Below, piece after piece: positions 7,158 through 14,982 of a stretch of 31,185 nt of DNA (positions are counted from its first letter, which is position 1; each line of letters begins with the position of its first letter). The position numbers and the translations under genes were made by a program. Below the pieces are notes generated by a model, which did no database searches, was not told the origin of the DNA, and saw only the letters and a program-made list of their open reading frames with translations. This DNA is from Treponema sp. UBA6988 (GTDB lineage: Bacteria > Spirochaetota > Spirochaetia > Treponematales > Treponemataceae). Location: NCBI GenBank assembly GCA_002448445.1, contig DJYC01000113.1:3678-34862 (forward strand). Reading direction: 5' to 3'.

Positions 7158-9054
7158 GAATAACTATTTCAGCGATACTTTCTCGGCTATCTCTTCCTAT
7201 GTAAGGAAAAACATCGCAAAGCTGATTGTATTCATCGTGACCTTTATCTGTGCACTATTGCTTTCGTTTTTGCATACTGCAACGTCTGATTCTGTTTCCT
7301 CGCAGTCCCTGACTGAATATGAGGTTGGCCAGGTTGCCGACCGCGACATTGTGGCCAGGAAGTCCATCCCCGCAGACTTTGAAAATGAAATTTCAATCAC
7401 CAAGGGAGAAAAGATTATAAAGAAGGGCTTCCCCATCACCGAGGCGGAGTATGCAAAGCTCAAGCGCATGGCAGAAGCCCCCGCCTACATAGACTACAGG
7501 CTTTTTGCAGACACCGTGCTTTTCATGATGCTTTTGAGTGCAATGTTCTTCTTCCTTTTTGGAACGACATGCCTTGGCTATCCACTTCCTCTTAAAGATC
7601 AGATAACCGGCAGCGTCTTCTTTGTGCTTACATACGGTTCCGCGCTTTTTGTTGCGGGCAAGGGGCCTTTCCAGTCTTCCATGCTGATTGCTCTTTCAAC
7701 CCCGGCTATATTCTTTGTCTTCCTTGTGGCAATCCTTTTTGGCCAGAGGAATGCGGTTTATTTTTCTATTCTGGTTTCCTTCAGTGTTCTGAATGCAGCC
7801 GGTGGCCAGCTGCTTCCCTTCCTGTATATAATGGCCTCTTCACTTGCAGCCTCACGCATAGTTCGCCGCATAAACCGCAGAATAGACATGCTAGTGGCAT
7901 CTTTTGTCCAGAGCGCCTTAAACTGCGTCTTCCTTATCGTGCTAAAGATAGCCTTTAATTCGCCGCTGGGCGACATGTTTGCCCTTTTGCCGGGTGTAGC
8001 ATTCAACGGCTTCTTCTCGGGAATCCTCTGCCTAGGCTTCCTTACGCCAATAGAGCTGCTTTTGAACACCTCATCGGTCTTCCGCCTAATGGATTTGAAC
8101 GACCTTAGCACCCCGACGATGAAAAAGCTTCTGGTAAATGCAAGCGGAACCTACAGCCATTCAATGATGGTGGCTCAGCTTGCAGAAACCGCCTGCAACG
8201 AGATAGGTGCAAACGGTCTTTTGGCGCGGGTTGGAGCCTATTACCACGACATAGGCAAGATGGACAATCCCGAGTATTTTACCGAAAACCAGACTGGTAC
8301 AAACCTGCATGAGGAGATTAACCCGTCTCTTTCCGTAAGCATAATCAGGAGCCACGTAAAAAAAGGCGTGGAGACAGCCATGGCACTGCACATGCCGGAC
8401 AGAATCATAGACATTATCCGCGAGCACCACGGAAACCAGGTTATTTCTTTCTTCTACAATGCGGCAAAGGAAAAGGACCCCAACGTAAACCCGGAAGACT
8501 ATTCCTACACAGGAACTCCGCCTTCTTCCAAGGAAAGCGCAGTGGTAATGCTTGCAGACACCGTAGAGGCTGCCTGCCGCTCACTTACAAAGCCTTCCGT
8601 CTCCCGCATAGAGAAATTCGTTCAGGAACTTGTGGACTCAAAAATAGCAAACAACCAGCTTAACAACTGCGGAATCACCTTCAAGGACCTAAAGCTTGTA
8701 AAGGATGCCTTTGTGCAGATTCTCGCGGGCTACTACCACAGCCGCATAAAGTATCCAGACCAGAAGGATCCGGACACAGGACTACCGGACAACGCTTCTG
8801 CCGCTGGTGTTCAGAAAACCCCTGATGCCGCTCCTTCAAAAGAAGAAGAAAAGGATGAAAAGGCAGAAGTAGAGAAGGCAAGTGAATCAACCCCGGAGAA
8901 AAAAGAGCCTTCTGCAAAGAGTTCCAAGGCTTCATCCAAAGAAAAGTCAGACGAACCTGGCGAAAAAGAGACAAAAAAAGGAAAGAATTCAAAGTCTGGA
9001 GAAAAATCTTCAAAGTCTGCAAAGTCGGACGAAAAGGACAAGACCTATGCCTAA
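7141..9054 (+). CDS. pgpH: Membrane HD-domain phosphohydrolase (PgpH/YqfF-type, c-di-AMP phosphodiesterase family)
   Basis: A 637-residue polytopic protein of the 7TMR-HD family; relatives hydrolyse cyclic di-AMP. After one N-terminal membrane helix (about 26-46) comes a short extracytoplasmic domain of only about 75 residues, much smaller than in Bacillus PgpH. About six more membrane helices (about 122-310) and a cytoplasmic HD domain follow. HD residues are visible: YSHSMMVAQLA (H340), YYHDIGKMDNP (H369, D370), NLHEEINPSLS and IIREHHGN. DTVEAACRS near 479 completes the domain. Residues from about 560 to 637 form a Lys/Glu/Ser low-complexity tail that looks disordered. The gene starts inside phoH (17-nt overlap) and its stop overlaps the ybeY start by 8 nt. 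Confidence 0.92.
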   Translation: MKKNNKNNYFSDTFSAISSYVRKNIAKLIVFIVTFICALLLSFLHTATSDSVSSQSLTEYEVGQVADRDIVARKSIPADFENEISITKGEKIIKKGFPITEAEYAKLKRMAEAPAYIDYRLFADTVLFMMLLSAMFFFLFGTTCLGYPLPLKDQITGSVFFVLTYGSALFVAGKGPFQSSMLIALSTPAIFFVFLVAILFGQRNAVYFSILVSFSVLNAAGGQLLPFLYIMASSLAASRIVRRINRRIDMLVASFVQSALNCVFLIVLKIAFNSPLGDMFALLPGVAFNGFFSGILCLGFLTPIELLLNTSSVFRLMDLNDLSTPTMKKLLVNASGTYSHSMMVAQLAETACNEIGANGLLARVGAYYHDIGKMDNPEYFTENQTGTNLHEEINPSLSVSIIRSHVKKGVETAMALHMPDRIIDIIREHHGNQVISFFYNAAKEKDPNVNPEDYSYTGTPPSSKESAVVMLADTVEAACRSLTKPSVSRIEKFVQELVDSKIANNQLNNCGITFKDLKLVKDAFVQILAGYYHSRIKYPDQKDPDTGLPDNASAAGVQKTPDAAPSKEEEKDEKAEVEKASESTPEKKEPSAKSSKASSKEKSDEPGEKETKKGKNSKSGEKSSKSAKSDEKDKTYA

Positions 9055-9529
9055 CAGAATACTTGTTTCCGTGGAAGACGGAATGGAAGAACCCTCTTGG
9101 CTTTCCAAAGCAGAGCAGTTTGCCCAAAAGGCCATGACAGCCGCTGGCTATGAAGGAGAGGAAGTGTCGCTTTTGTTCTGCACGGACGCTTTTATAAAGG
9201 ATTTGAACCGTGAATACCGTAACATAGACGCTCCCACAGATGTTTTAAGTTTTGAGGACGGAGTTTCCTATACCGACGAAGAGGGGAATGAATGGTTTTG
9301 CGCAGGAGACATTGCAATCAGCCTGGAAACCCTGCCGGTGAATGCCCAGTATTTTAACACTGACCAGGATGACGAGCTAAAAAGGCTTATCGTGCACGGG
9401 CTGCTCCATCTGAACGGCCTTGACCACGGGGAGGAGCATGTCCAAGAGGGTGTGGAACCTGTGTGCGAGATGCTTAAGATTCAGAAGAAGATATTGATTC
9501 AGCTGAAAGAAGAAAAAATTATTAATTAG
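9047..9529 (+). CDS. ybeY: Endoribonuclease YbeY (rRNA maturation factor)
   Basis: A 160-residue YbeY, the zinc-dependent endoribonuclease needed for 16S rRNA 3' processing and ribosome quality control. The signature three-histidine motif HGLLHLNGLDH is present and is followed by GEEH. DAPTDVLSF, also family-typical, precedes it. The start was set at the ATG at 9047 (MPNRILVSVED); the frame is open further upstream, but that part is the shadow of the Lys/Ser-rich tail of the HD gene. The ATG overlaps the upstream stop (ATGCCTAA), so translation is probably coupled. corC starts 19 nt after the stop. Confidence 0.95.
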   Translation: MPNRILVSVEDGMEEPSWLSKAEQFAQKAMTAAGYEGEEVSLLFCTDAFIKDLNREYRNIDAPTDVLSFEDGVSYTDEEGNEWFCAGDIAISLETLPVNAQYFNTDQDDELKRLIVHGLLHLNGLDHGEEHVQEGVEPVCEMLKIQKKILIQLKEEKIIN

Positions 9530-9548
9530 TTTAAGGAAATTATAAGAA

Positions 9549-10364
9549 ATGTTTGGCTTTGGTAAGAAAAAGCAGGATAAAAGTTTTAGTGGCTCTTCAA
9601 ATGAAGGAGAGCCTTTGCAACAGCAGTCCCTTCAGTCAAAGCTTCTTGCGGAAGAAGTGAACGACATGATAGAGGGCGTTAAGGACTTGTCCGAGACAAC
9701 TGTAAAGGAAGTAATGGTTCCCCGCATAGACGTAGACTTTATAGCCCTTGGCACCCCCCAGGACGAGCTTTTGCAGAAGGTTACGGAAAGCGGCCATTCA
9801 AGGTTCCCGGTATATTCAACTTCAATAGACAATGTTGTTGGCGTATTGTATGTAAAGGACATGATTGCGGTTCTTGCCCGCCACGAAGAAATCAACCTGG
9901 AAAAGATAATCCGTAAGCCATATTTTGTTCCAGAAAGCAAGAGGATAGACAGCCTGCTCCGCGAATTCAAGAGGAGGCACATCCACATAGCCCTTGCCAT
10001 TGACGAATACGGCGGAATAAGCGGCATTGTCTGCATGGAAGATATAATAGAAGAAATTGTAGGCGACATTCAGGATGAATTTGACAACGAAATGGCGGAC
10101 ATTCTTCCACTGAATGAAAACGTGTGGCTCTGCGATGCCCGCGTAAGCCTTGACGACTTGAACGAGACCATAAATTCAACCTTCCCGACGGAAAATTTTG
10201 ACACCCTGGGCGGTTTTGTGTTTGACTTGTTCGGTAAAATTCCTGTAAAATTCGAAAAAGTCTCATGGCACGACTGGGATTTTATAGTTCAGGAAATGGA
10301 AGGCCATAAAGTTAATGTTATCAAGGTGATTTTACGAAAATCAAAGGAAAAGGATAATAGCTGA
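9549..10364 (+). CDS. corC: CorC/HlyC-type CBS-domain protein
   Basis: A 271-residue soluble protein with two CBS domains and a C-terminal CorC_HlyC (transporter-associated) domain. The first CBS begins at VKEVMVPRIDVDFIAL (about 52-67) and includes GHSRFPVYSTSIDNVVGVLYVKD (split here only for description). The second holds HIALAIDEYGGISGIVCMEDIIEEIVGDIQDE-like features near 145-176. The last 80 residues match the CorC domain (TLGGFVFDLFGKIP). There is no N-terminal DUF21/CNNM membrane part, so it is the short cytoplasmic form associated with Mg2+/Co2+ efflux in enterobacteria and often misnamed haemolysin. TAAGGAAA lies upstream of the ATG. It is the last clear member of the phoH-pgpH-ybeY-corC run. 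Confidence 0.93.
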   Translation: MFGFGKKKQDKSFSGSSNEGEPLQQQSLQSKLLAEEVNDMIEGVKDLSETTVKEVMVPRIDVDFIALGTPQDELLQKVTESGHSRFPVYSTSIDNVVGVLYVKDMIAVLARHEEINLEKIIRKPYFVPESKRIDSLLREFKRRHIHIALAIDEYGGISGIVCMEDIIEEIVGDIQDEFDNEMADILPLNENVWLCDARVSLDDLNETINSTFPTENFDTLGGFVFDLFGKIPVKFEKVSWHDWDFIVQEMEGHKVNVIKVILRKSKEKDNS

Positions 10365-10471
10365 ATCTACAGTGGGAAATAAAAGGGGAGTTTCTAAAAG
10401 TTGAATTTTAGGGACAACCTAGATTAGCGTCTGTCCATAGGGGGCGGATGCTATTTTCAGGGGGAATTTTG

Positions 10472-12601
10472 ATGATGTTTTACATGAAAAAGTTTGCTCG
10501 TTTGGTGCTTGCGCTTTCTTTGGCGGCAATGGTTTGTCCGCTTTGGGCACAGGTAAAAAAGACGGCAGTTTCTCTTTACAACCAGGCTTATGCCATGCAG
10601 CAGAGGGAAGACTACTACGGTGCCATAGAGACCTACCAGGAAGCACTTCAGATGAACGCCCAGTATGGGGACGCTTGGTACAACCTTGCAGTGTGTACTT
10701 TCTGCCTTGGTGAATATGACCTTTCGGTTCAGTATGCCGACACCGCAGCAAAATACTCCCGCAACCTTACCCAGGTTCAGAACCTTAAGGGGTTGGCACT
10801 TATAGCCCTTGGCAAGATTAGTGAAGCGCGTACCGTCTTTAACGGTGTTCTTGCAAAGTACCCCAACGACATAGACGCACGCTTTGGTCTTGCAGAGATA
10901 GACCTCTACGGAGGAAGCCTTTCTGCAGCGGAAAAGCGCTACCTTGACGCACTTAAGCGCGATGCAAATAACCGCAAGGCCCTTCTTAGTCTGGCACTTG
11001 TTACTTCTGAAGAAGGAAAGGATGCTGTTGCCGAGCGCTATGTAAACCAGGCCCTTGAATACCACAGTTCAGAGGCGGAAGTTCATTACCTGGCAGCCTA
11101 TCTTGCCGCAAAGAGGGGGAACCTTCAGGAAGCAGAACGCAGGGCTAGGAGTGCAGTCCAGATAAGAGGCAGCTACGACAAGGCATACGAGCTTTTGTCC
11201 CAGATTCTTTATTCCCAGGGAAGATACAACGAGGTAATTGACCTCTGCGAATTCCGCATTGGGCGCAACCGCAACCTTAGCACCGCATGGTACCTAAAGG
11301 GACTTTCACAGGCAAAGCTTGGCAACTCCCAGCTTGCACTTAACACTTTTACCACAGGCCTTAGCATAGACCCCTATGACGAAGTTATGAGGTTTGCTCT
11401 TGAGCAGCAGATTTCTGACTCGCTTAATATAGAAGACACAAGACGTTCCAACTGGGCAAAATTCCATATATCCAAGGCGGCGGAATTTAAGCGCAGCTTT
11501 GACGGCCCCAGCGAGCGCTATGAATACCAGAAGGCCCTTAGCGTAGACCCGCTCAATTCAACTGCAAGGCAGAAGTTTGCAAACATGCTTGAGCGCGACG
11601 GTTTTTACGAACTTTACCTGAACCAGCTTAAATTCATTGGCGAGAACTACATGAATCCCGGCAAGAAGAGCGACCAGCAGGTTAAGAACGAAGACACGGA
11701 AGAGGCTCTTGAAAGCCTTATGATTTCTAACCTTGCAAACAAGTGGAATGTAGACCCCTTCTACCTTGACAAGTCCCGGTGGAACCTTGGAATATACTAC
11801 AAGAAGGCTCCTGTTCAGCTTTTGCATGCTGATGCAGAGCAGGTAATTTCCCGCGCGGCAAAGGATTTGTTCAACGGCATTCCTTCCACGTCCGTAAACG
11901 TACAGGCCAAGGCTGTTGAAGGCTTTGCAGAGGCATTCCGTCTTGCCCGCACAGGTGGACGCGACTACTTTGCAATCATTAGCATTCAGGAGACTGACCG
12001 CTCGTTCTCACTTGACGCAACCCTTTACTCAGCAAGGACTGGAACGAAGACCACGGAAATCCACGTCTACCGCACAGGAAACGACCGCGTTGCAAAGTCC
12101 CTAAGGCGCTTCCGCCAGGCTGTTCTTGACATTCTTCCAATCAGGGGAAAGGTTATCCGCAATACGTCCGGCACTCTCCTCGTGGACTTGGGAAAGAGCG
12201 ACGGCATGGTAAAGGGAGCCCAGTTTGACGTTGTAAAGCAGGGCAAGATTCTTACTGCAGACAGCGGAACCGGTGTTTACTACAGCGAAAAGGATTTGCT
12301 TGGAACCTTTGTTATTGACAAGGTGAACGAGGAAATTTCTGAAGGAACCTACACAAAGAAGGGCTTTTACGACACCCTTAATTCCGGCGACGAGGTTATT
12401 CTTGTAAAGCTTCCTGATGACCAGAGTGCGGCTCAGGGCAAGGACGGAAACGCTGTTACGGACACACGTCCGGCTGCCGACAATAAGGGAAATCCTGCAA
12501 CCGATGCGGCTGAAGCGGCAGAGCGTGCCTCTATCCGCGAAGACCTGAAGGCTCCTGTAAAGGAATCTCCTCTAATCAAAATGATTCAGAACATCATGTA
12601 A
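10472..12601 (+). CDS. Secreted tetratricopeptide-repeat protein with C-terminal FlgT-C-like domain
   Basis: A 709-residue protein with a signal peptide (MKKFARL, hydrophobic core, cleavage near LWAQ) followed by about eight TPR units between residues 30 and 330. Clear repeats include YYGAIETYQEALQMNAQYGDAW, SEARTVFNGVLAKYPND and LQEAERRARSAVQIRG (quoted in parts). A middle region of mixed fold (about 330-560) follows. Then comes a small beta-rich module near 565-660 with the pattern GTLLVDLGKSDGMVKGAQFDVVKQG, resembling the C-terminal domain of FlgT-type proteins. The end is Ala/Asp-rich and probably flexible. A periplasmic scaffold role is inferred. The ATG at 10472 was chosen for its AGGGGGAA site; an in-frame ATG at 10448 would add 8 residues, and 10484 is also possible. 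Confidence 0.8.
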   Translation: MMFYMKKFARLVLALSLAAMVCPLWAQVKKTAVSLYNQAYAMQQREDYYGAIETYQEALQMNAQYGDAWYNLAVCTFCLGEYDLSVQYADTAAKYSRNLTQVQNLKGLALIALGKISEARTVFNGVLAKYPNDIDARFGLAEIDLYGGSLSAAEKRYLDALKRDANNRKALLSLALVTSEEGKDAVAERYVNQALEYHSSEAEVHYLAAYLAAKRGNLQEAERRARSAVQIRGSYDKAYELLSQILYSQGRYNEVIDLCEFRIGRNRNLSTAWYLKGLSQAKLGNSQLALNTFTTGLSIDPYDEVMRFALEQQISDSLNIEDTRRSNWAKFHISKAAEFKRSFDGPSERYEYQKALSVDPLNSTARQKFANMLERDGFYELYLNQLKFIGENYMNPGKKSDQQVKNEDTEEALESLMISNLANKWNVDPFYLDKSRWNLGIYYKKAPVQLLHADAEQVISRAAKDLFNGIPSTSVNVQAKAVEGFAEAFRLARTGGRDYFAIISIQETDRSFSLDATLYSARTGTKTTEIHVYRTGNDRVAKSLRRFRQAVLDILPIRGKVIRNTSGTLLVDLGKSDGMVKGAQFDVVKQGKILTADSGTGVYYSEKDLLGTFVIDKVNEEISEGTYTKKGFYDTLNSGDEVILVKLPDDQSAAQGKDGNAVTDTRPAADNKGNPATDAAEAAERASIREDLKAPVKESPLIKMIQNIM

Positions 12602-12629
12602 AGTACCTGTTTTGCAGGTGCAGATAAAG

Positions 12630-12668
12630 GGCAGTGCGGGACACACAAAGTTCTGCGCTGCCTTTTTT
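12630..12668 (+). terminator. Rho-independent terminator of the TPR gene
   Basis: Stem GGCAGTGC (12630-12637) / GCGCTGCC (12655-12662) with one G-U pair, followed by TTTTTT (12663-12668), 28 bp after the TPR-gene stop. A smaller hairpin, ACCTG / CAGGT with a 5-nt loop, precedes it at 12605-12619. Confidence 0.75.
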
Positions 12669-12679
12669 GTTTTCCTGCT

Positions 12680-12797
12680 TCATTCCACTGTAAGTGTAAT
12701 CTTCAAGTTGCTGAATGTAGGCTGGGAAGATACCGCTCCGCCATAAACTACAGTTAAGTGCAAGGTTGCTTTCTTCAGCCTTGTTCCTGTCGTCCTG
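12680..12797 (-). pseudogene. Possible 3' remnant of an exported-protein gene
   Basis: On the minus strand about 39 codons read GRTTGTRLKKATLHL, then TVVYGGAVSSQPTFSNLKI and end TLTVE-stop next to the terminator. The alternating hydrophobic pattern and position suggest the last beta strands of a lost secreted protein. A stop codon lies just upstream in the same frame and no start or ribosome site is seen. A second frame is also open through the region, so the reading is not certain. Confidence 0.25.
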
Positions 12798-12878
12798 CCT
12801 TACAAGCGTGGAAATAAGAGCCTAAAAAATTCTTCTTCGGCGAGCTTTTAGAAATTAATGGACACGGGAAATTTCTGA

Positions 12879-12917
12879 TTGTTAAATTGCGGGCTTCCGT
12901 GCTATAATGGAGGCATG
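12879..12917 (+). promoter_or_regulatory. deoD promoter; predicted leaderless
   Basis: TTGTTA at 12879-12884 and a perfect TATAAT at 12903-12908, spaced 18 bp. Six nt later comes the ATG at 12915, so the predicted transcript starts on or next to the start codon. The GGAGG at 12909-12913 is only 1 nt from the ATG, too close to act as a ribosome site, and lies before the expected transcription start. Confidence 0.65.
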
Positions 12918-13619
12918 AGTACACACATAAACGCAAAAGAGGGTGCAATCGCAGAATCCGTATTGCTTCCCGGTGACCCGCTAAGGGCAAAATTCATAGC
13001 TGAAAATTTTTTGGAGAATCCTGTCTGCTACAACGAAGTGCGCGGAATGTACGGTTTTACCGGAACCTACAAGGGCAAGCGGGTAAGCGTGCAGGGAACG
13101 GGCATGGGGCAGCCTTCAATTTCCATTTACGCAACGGAGCTTTTTAAGTTCTACGGCGTGCAGAATGCAATCCGTGTTGGAACTTGCGGAAGCGTGCAGG
13201 AAAACGTTGCCCTGAGGGACGTTCTTTTGGCTCAGGCGGCATGTACGGACAGCTCTCTTAACACCCAGCGCTTTAACGGTATGCATTATGCGCCCGCAGC
13301 CGACTTTTCGCTCTTAAAGCAGGCAGACATTCAGGCAGAAAAGATGGGCCTTAAGCATACGGTTGGGCTTTGCGTTTCCAGCGACAACTTTTATGACGAC
13401 AAGGAAAACTGGAAGCTTTGGGCAAAGTACGGTGTTGTTGGCATAGAGATGGAGTCGGCGGAACTTTACACTCTGGCGGCAAAATTCAAAAGGAAGGCAC
13501 TTGCAATACTTACGGTTAGCGACCACATCCTTTTGGGCGGCGAAACCACTGCGGAAGAGAGGCAGACTTCATTCACCAACATGATAAAACTCGCGCTCGA
13601 AACGGTGGCTTCCGTATAG
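12915..13619 (+). CDS. deoD: Purine nucleoside phosphorylase, DeoD type
   Basis: A 234-residue hexameric-type purine nucleoside phosphorylase. It converts purine (deoxy)ribonucleosides and phosphate to free base and (deoxy)ribose-1-phosphate in salvage. It follows E. coli DeoD closely: HINAKEGAIAE, LLPGDPLRAKFIAE, VRGMYGFTGTYKG, GTGMGQPSISIY, RVGTCGS, the ribose/base-site block GIEMESAELYTLA and the catalytic-Asp motif TVSDH near residue 200. The start ATG at 12915 is fixed by the family N-terminus (MSTHINA). The length is normal. The gene appears to be transcribed alone: a terminator lies upstream and a long repeat region downstream. Confidence 0.95.
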   Translation: MSTHINAKEGAIAESVLLPGDPLRAKFIAENFLENPVCYNEVRGMYGFTGTYKGKRVSVQGTGMGQPSISIYATELFKFYGVQNAIRVGTCGSVQENVALRDVLLAQAACTDSSLNTQRFNGMHYAPAADFSLLKQADIQAEKMGLKHTVGLCVSSDNFYDDKENWKLWAKYGVVGIEMESAELYTLAAKFKRKALAILTVSDHILLGGETTAEERQTSFTNMIKLALETVASV

Positions 13620-13628
13620 ATTTTTTTT

Positions 13629-13897
13629 TAATCTGGAGCGCAGGCCATGGTTTGACTGTGTCCGGTCACTACGTGCCCGTCCAGACTCCTTGGCATTTTT
13701 CATAAAAACGCAAACAAGCAGCACCAAGGATGGTGCGTCATTTGTTGGCAGCGTGTCTGGCAAGTTTTCCTACGGAAAACTTGCGGGTAAAAATGCCAAG
13801 GAGGGCATTTTTACCCGCGTTCCAGGGCTACGCTGTCGCTCCGGCCCGCCTTTGGCGGTCTTGCTTCGCAACCCTTCCAATCGGGGCTAGGCGGGTG
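13629..13897. repeat. Hairpin-cassette dispersed repeat, copy B (long form)
   Basis: The longest copy. Its left part (TCTGGA, GACTGTGTCCGGTC, a short hairpin, GGCATTTTT) matches copy C at 24.3 kb. The right part (TTCCAGGG, GCTCCGGCCCGCC, TTGC-TTC-GCAA at 13861-13871, CCCTTCCAATCGGGGCTAGGC) matches copies A, C and D. Between them lie three strong hairpins: GCACCA/TGGTGC (13721-13736), a 10-bp stem (13761-13770 with 13774-13783) and a perfect 15-bp stem (13783-13797 with 13804-13818). Confidence 0.7.
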
Positions 13898-13946
13898 GGC
13901 AAGTACAAAAAAAACTAGGCACTCTTCTTTTAAAAATAAAAGTTCC

Positions 13947-13974
13947 TTGATAAACTTAAGATTGGCATTATAAT
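13947..13974 (+). promoter_or_regulatory. Promoter of small lipoprotein gene
   Basis: TTGATA at 13947-13952 and TATAAT at 13969-13974 with a 16-bp spacer. The leader of about 40 nt ends with CTGGAGG at 14007-14013, 6 nt before the ATG. Confidence 0.6.
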
Positions 13975-14019
13975 AAAGGCTAAGAAAACATTGTAAACGC
14001 CAACACCTGGAGGCTCAAA

Positions 14020-14709
14020 ATGAAAGTTACCCCTCCCTTCTTTTTAAGAATATTTAAATTCTGTCTTACAGCAGGGCTTTTGCTTTTCATGCAATCCTGC
14101 TCCCACCAAGAAGAAGACGGCAGTGTAAGCCTTAACATACCGTCCTCCGTCTGCCAAAGGCTTGCTTTCCGCGACATCGGAGACCCTACGGATACGATGA
14201 CTATTTTTGTAACCGGTGACTACGAGGCAAAAAAGACCATTTCCTTTTCAGAGAATAATTTTCCCGCAGCTGGAATTAAAGTGGAATTTGGCGGCATAAG
14301 GGCTGGCGCAAAAGTGCGGGTTGTATGCTTACAAAATATAGGAGGCGATTATGCTCCTGTGACTTGTACGATTGGCGTAAGCGATGAAGTTACAATCCTT
14401 GGCGGTCAGGAGAATGCGGCAAATGTTCAGCTTTCAAATTTAAGTGTTGATGTCACTGTTGTGCTCGCTACTTCTACCTATATCATGTCATTGAGCAGAA
14501 ATTTGCCTGGTTGTACTTACAATTGGTATTTTAAAGATAGTGATTTTTACGGTGGTACAGAATTTTCTTTTACCACTTCGTCAAACGAATGTAACTTTTC
14601 GCCATATCTTCCTACAAGTAATAGTTTTGGTTCTATTGATGGCACGCACCTGTGCACAATTTATTGTAACGGTACAAAAATTATAACCCTTAAGCCAGAT
14701 ATTAGCTAA
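14020..14709 (+). CDS. Putative lipoprotein of unknown function
   Basis: A 229-residue protein not recognised. Basic residues (KVTPPFFLRIFK) and a hydrophobic segment lead to a spirochaete-style lipobox, LLFMQSC (Cys about 27), so it is probably lipid-anchored. After it, a polar linker (SHQEEDGS) leads to alternating strands such as SVSLNIPSSV, MTIFVTGDY, AKVRVVCLQ and VSVDVTVVL-like segments, suggesting one or two beta-sandwich domains. The last 80 residues are Ser/Asn/Cys/Tyr-rich (CTYNWYFKD, ECNFSPYLP, HLCTIYCNG) and the DNA is A+T-richer than its neighbours. The ATG at 14020 has a strong GGAGG. The gene is flanked by two hairpin repeats (copies B and D), so it may be a mobile or recently acquired unit. 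Confidence 0.65.
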   Translation: MKVTPPFFLRIFKFCLTAGLLLFMQSCSHQEEDGSVSLNIPSSVCQRLAFRDIGDPTDTMTIFVTGDYEAKKTISFSENNFPAAGIKVEFGGIRAGAKVRVVCLQNIGGDYAPVTCTIGVSDEVTILGGQENAANVQLSNLSVDVTVVLATSTYIMSLSRNLPGCTYNWYFKDSDFYGGTEFSFTTSSNECNFSPYLPTSNSFGSIDGTHLCTIYCNGTKIITLKPDIS

Positions 14710-14754
14710 AATCATAAAAAATGCTTCTGTAGCAAGGTAAAACGCTCTGTCCCA

Positions 14755-14875
14755 AAAGAAGGCACGGCAGGGATTGAAGGGGCGGCGAAGCCGTTGCCGT
14801 TGGGTGAGCCTAGTCGAACCCCGGCAATGGAGTGGGTAGGGACCCACGGAACCCCGGAAAGCCCTTAGCAAAAGA
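14755..14875. repeat. Hairpin-cassette dispersed repeat, copy D (inverted)
   Basis: The reverse complement reads TTCCGGGGTTCCG, CTCCATTGCC, GGCAACGGC-TTC-GCCG, CCCTTCAATCCCTGCC, the same order as copies A-C. Hairpins on the plus strand: CGGC (14783-14786)/GCCG (14790-14793), TTGCC (14794-14798)/GGCAA (14823-14827) and GTGGGT (14832-14837)/ACCCAC (14842-14847). The TTGCC/GGCAA loop holds an extra hairpin with the TTCGACTA core also seen inside the restriction-modification gene. Confidence 0.65.
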
Positions 14876-14917
14876 AACTGCCGCAAAAAGAAGAAAAAGA
14901 CAAAATCGTTATTTATG

Positions 14918-14946
14918 TTGCCTTTAGTCTTTTCAAGTGTTAGAAT
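14918..14946 (+). promoter_or_regulatory. Promoter of nucleotidyltransferase-manA operon
   Basis: TTGCCT at 14918-14923 and TAGAAT at 14941-14946 with a 17-bp spacer, followed by a leader of about 30 nt with GGGAGTAGGAG before the ATG at 14983. Confidence 0.55.
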
Positions 14947-14982
14947 AGATAAAATAACATTTAACAAAAGGGAGTAGGAGTA

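Larger units (their letters stand above)
13620..14019. other. 400-bp intergenic region filled by a hairpin repeat
   Basis: It contains an 8-T run just after the deoD stop (13621 onwards), a hairpin-cassette repeat (about 13629-13897), and the promoter and leader of the small lipoprotein gene. Short open frames across the repeat in both directions have no ribosome site or family resemblance. Confidence 0.6.

Noticed and set aside
8161..8430. 89-codon minus-strand frame within pgpH
   Set aside because: It is antisense to the HD catalytic region, which is strongly conserved on the plus strand.
8882..9046. N-terminal extension of ybeY
   Set aside because: The Lys/Arg-rich residues are an out-of-frame reading of the HD-gene tail; the family N-terminus begins at the ATG at 9047.
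13620..13900. CRISPR-like array of repeated hairpins
   Set aside because: The hairpins have different stems and irregular spacing, with no constant direct repeats or spacers, and no cas genes are present.
13690..13918. Two short plus-strand frames after deoD
   Set aside because: They lie entirely inside the hairpin-cassette repeat and lack a ribosome site.
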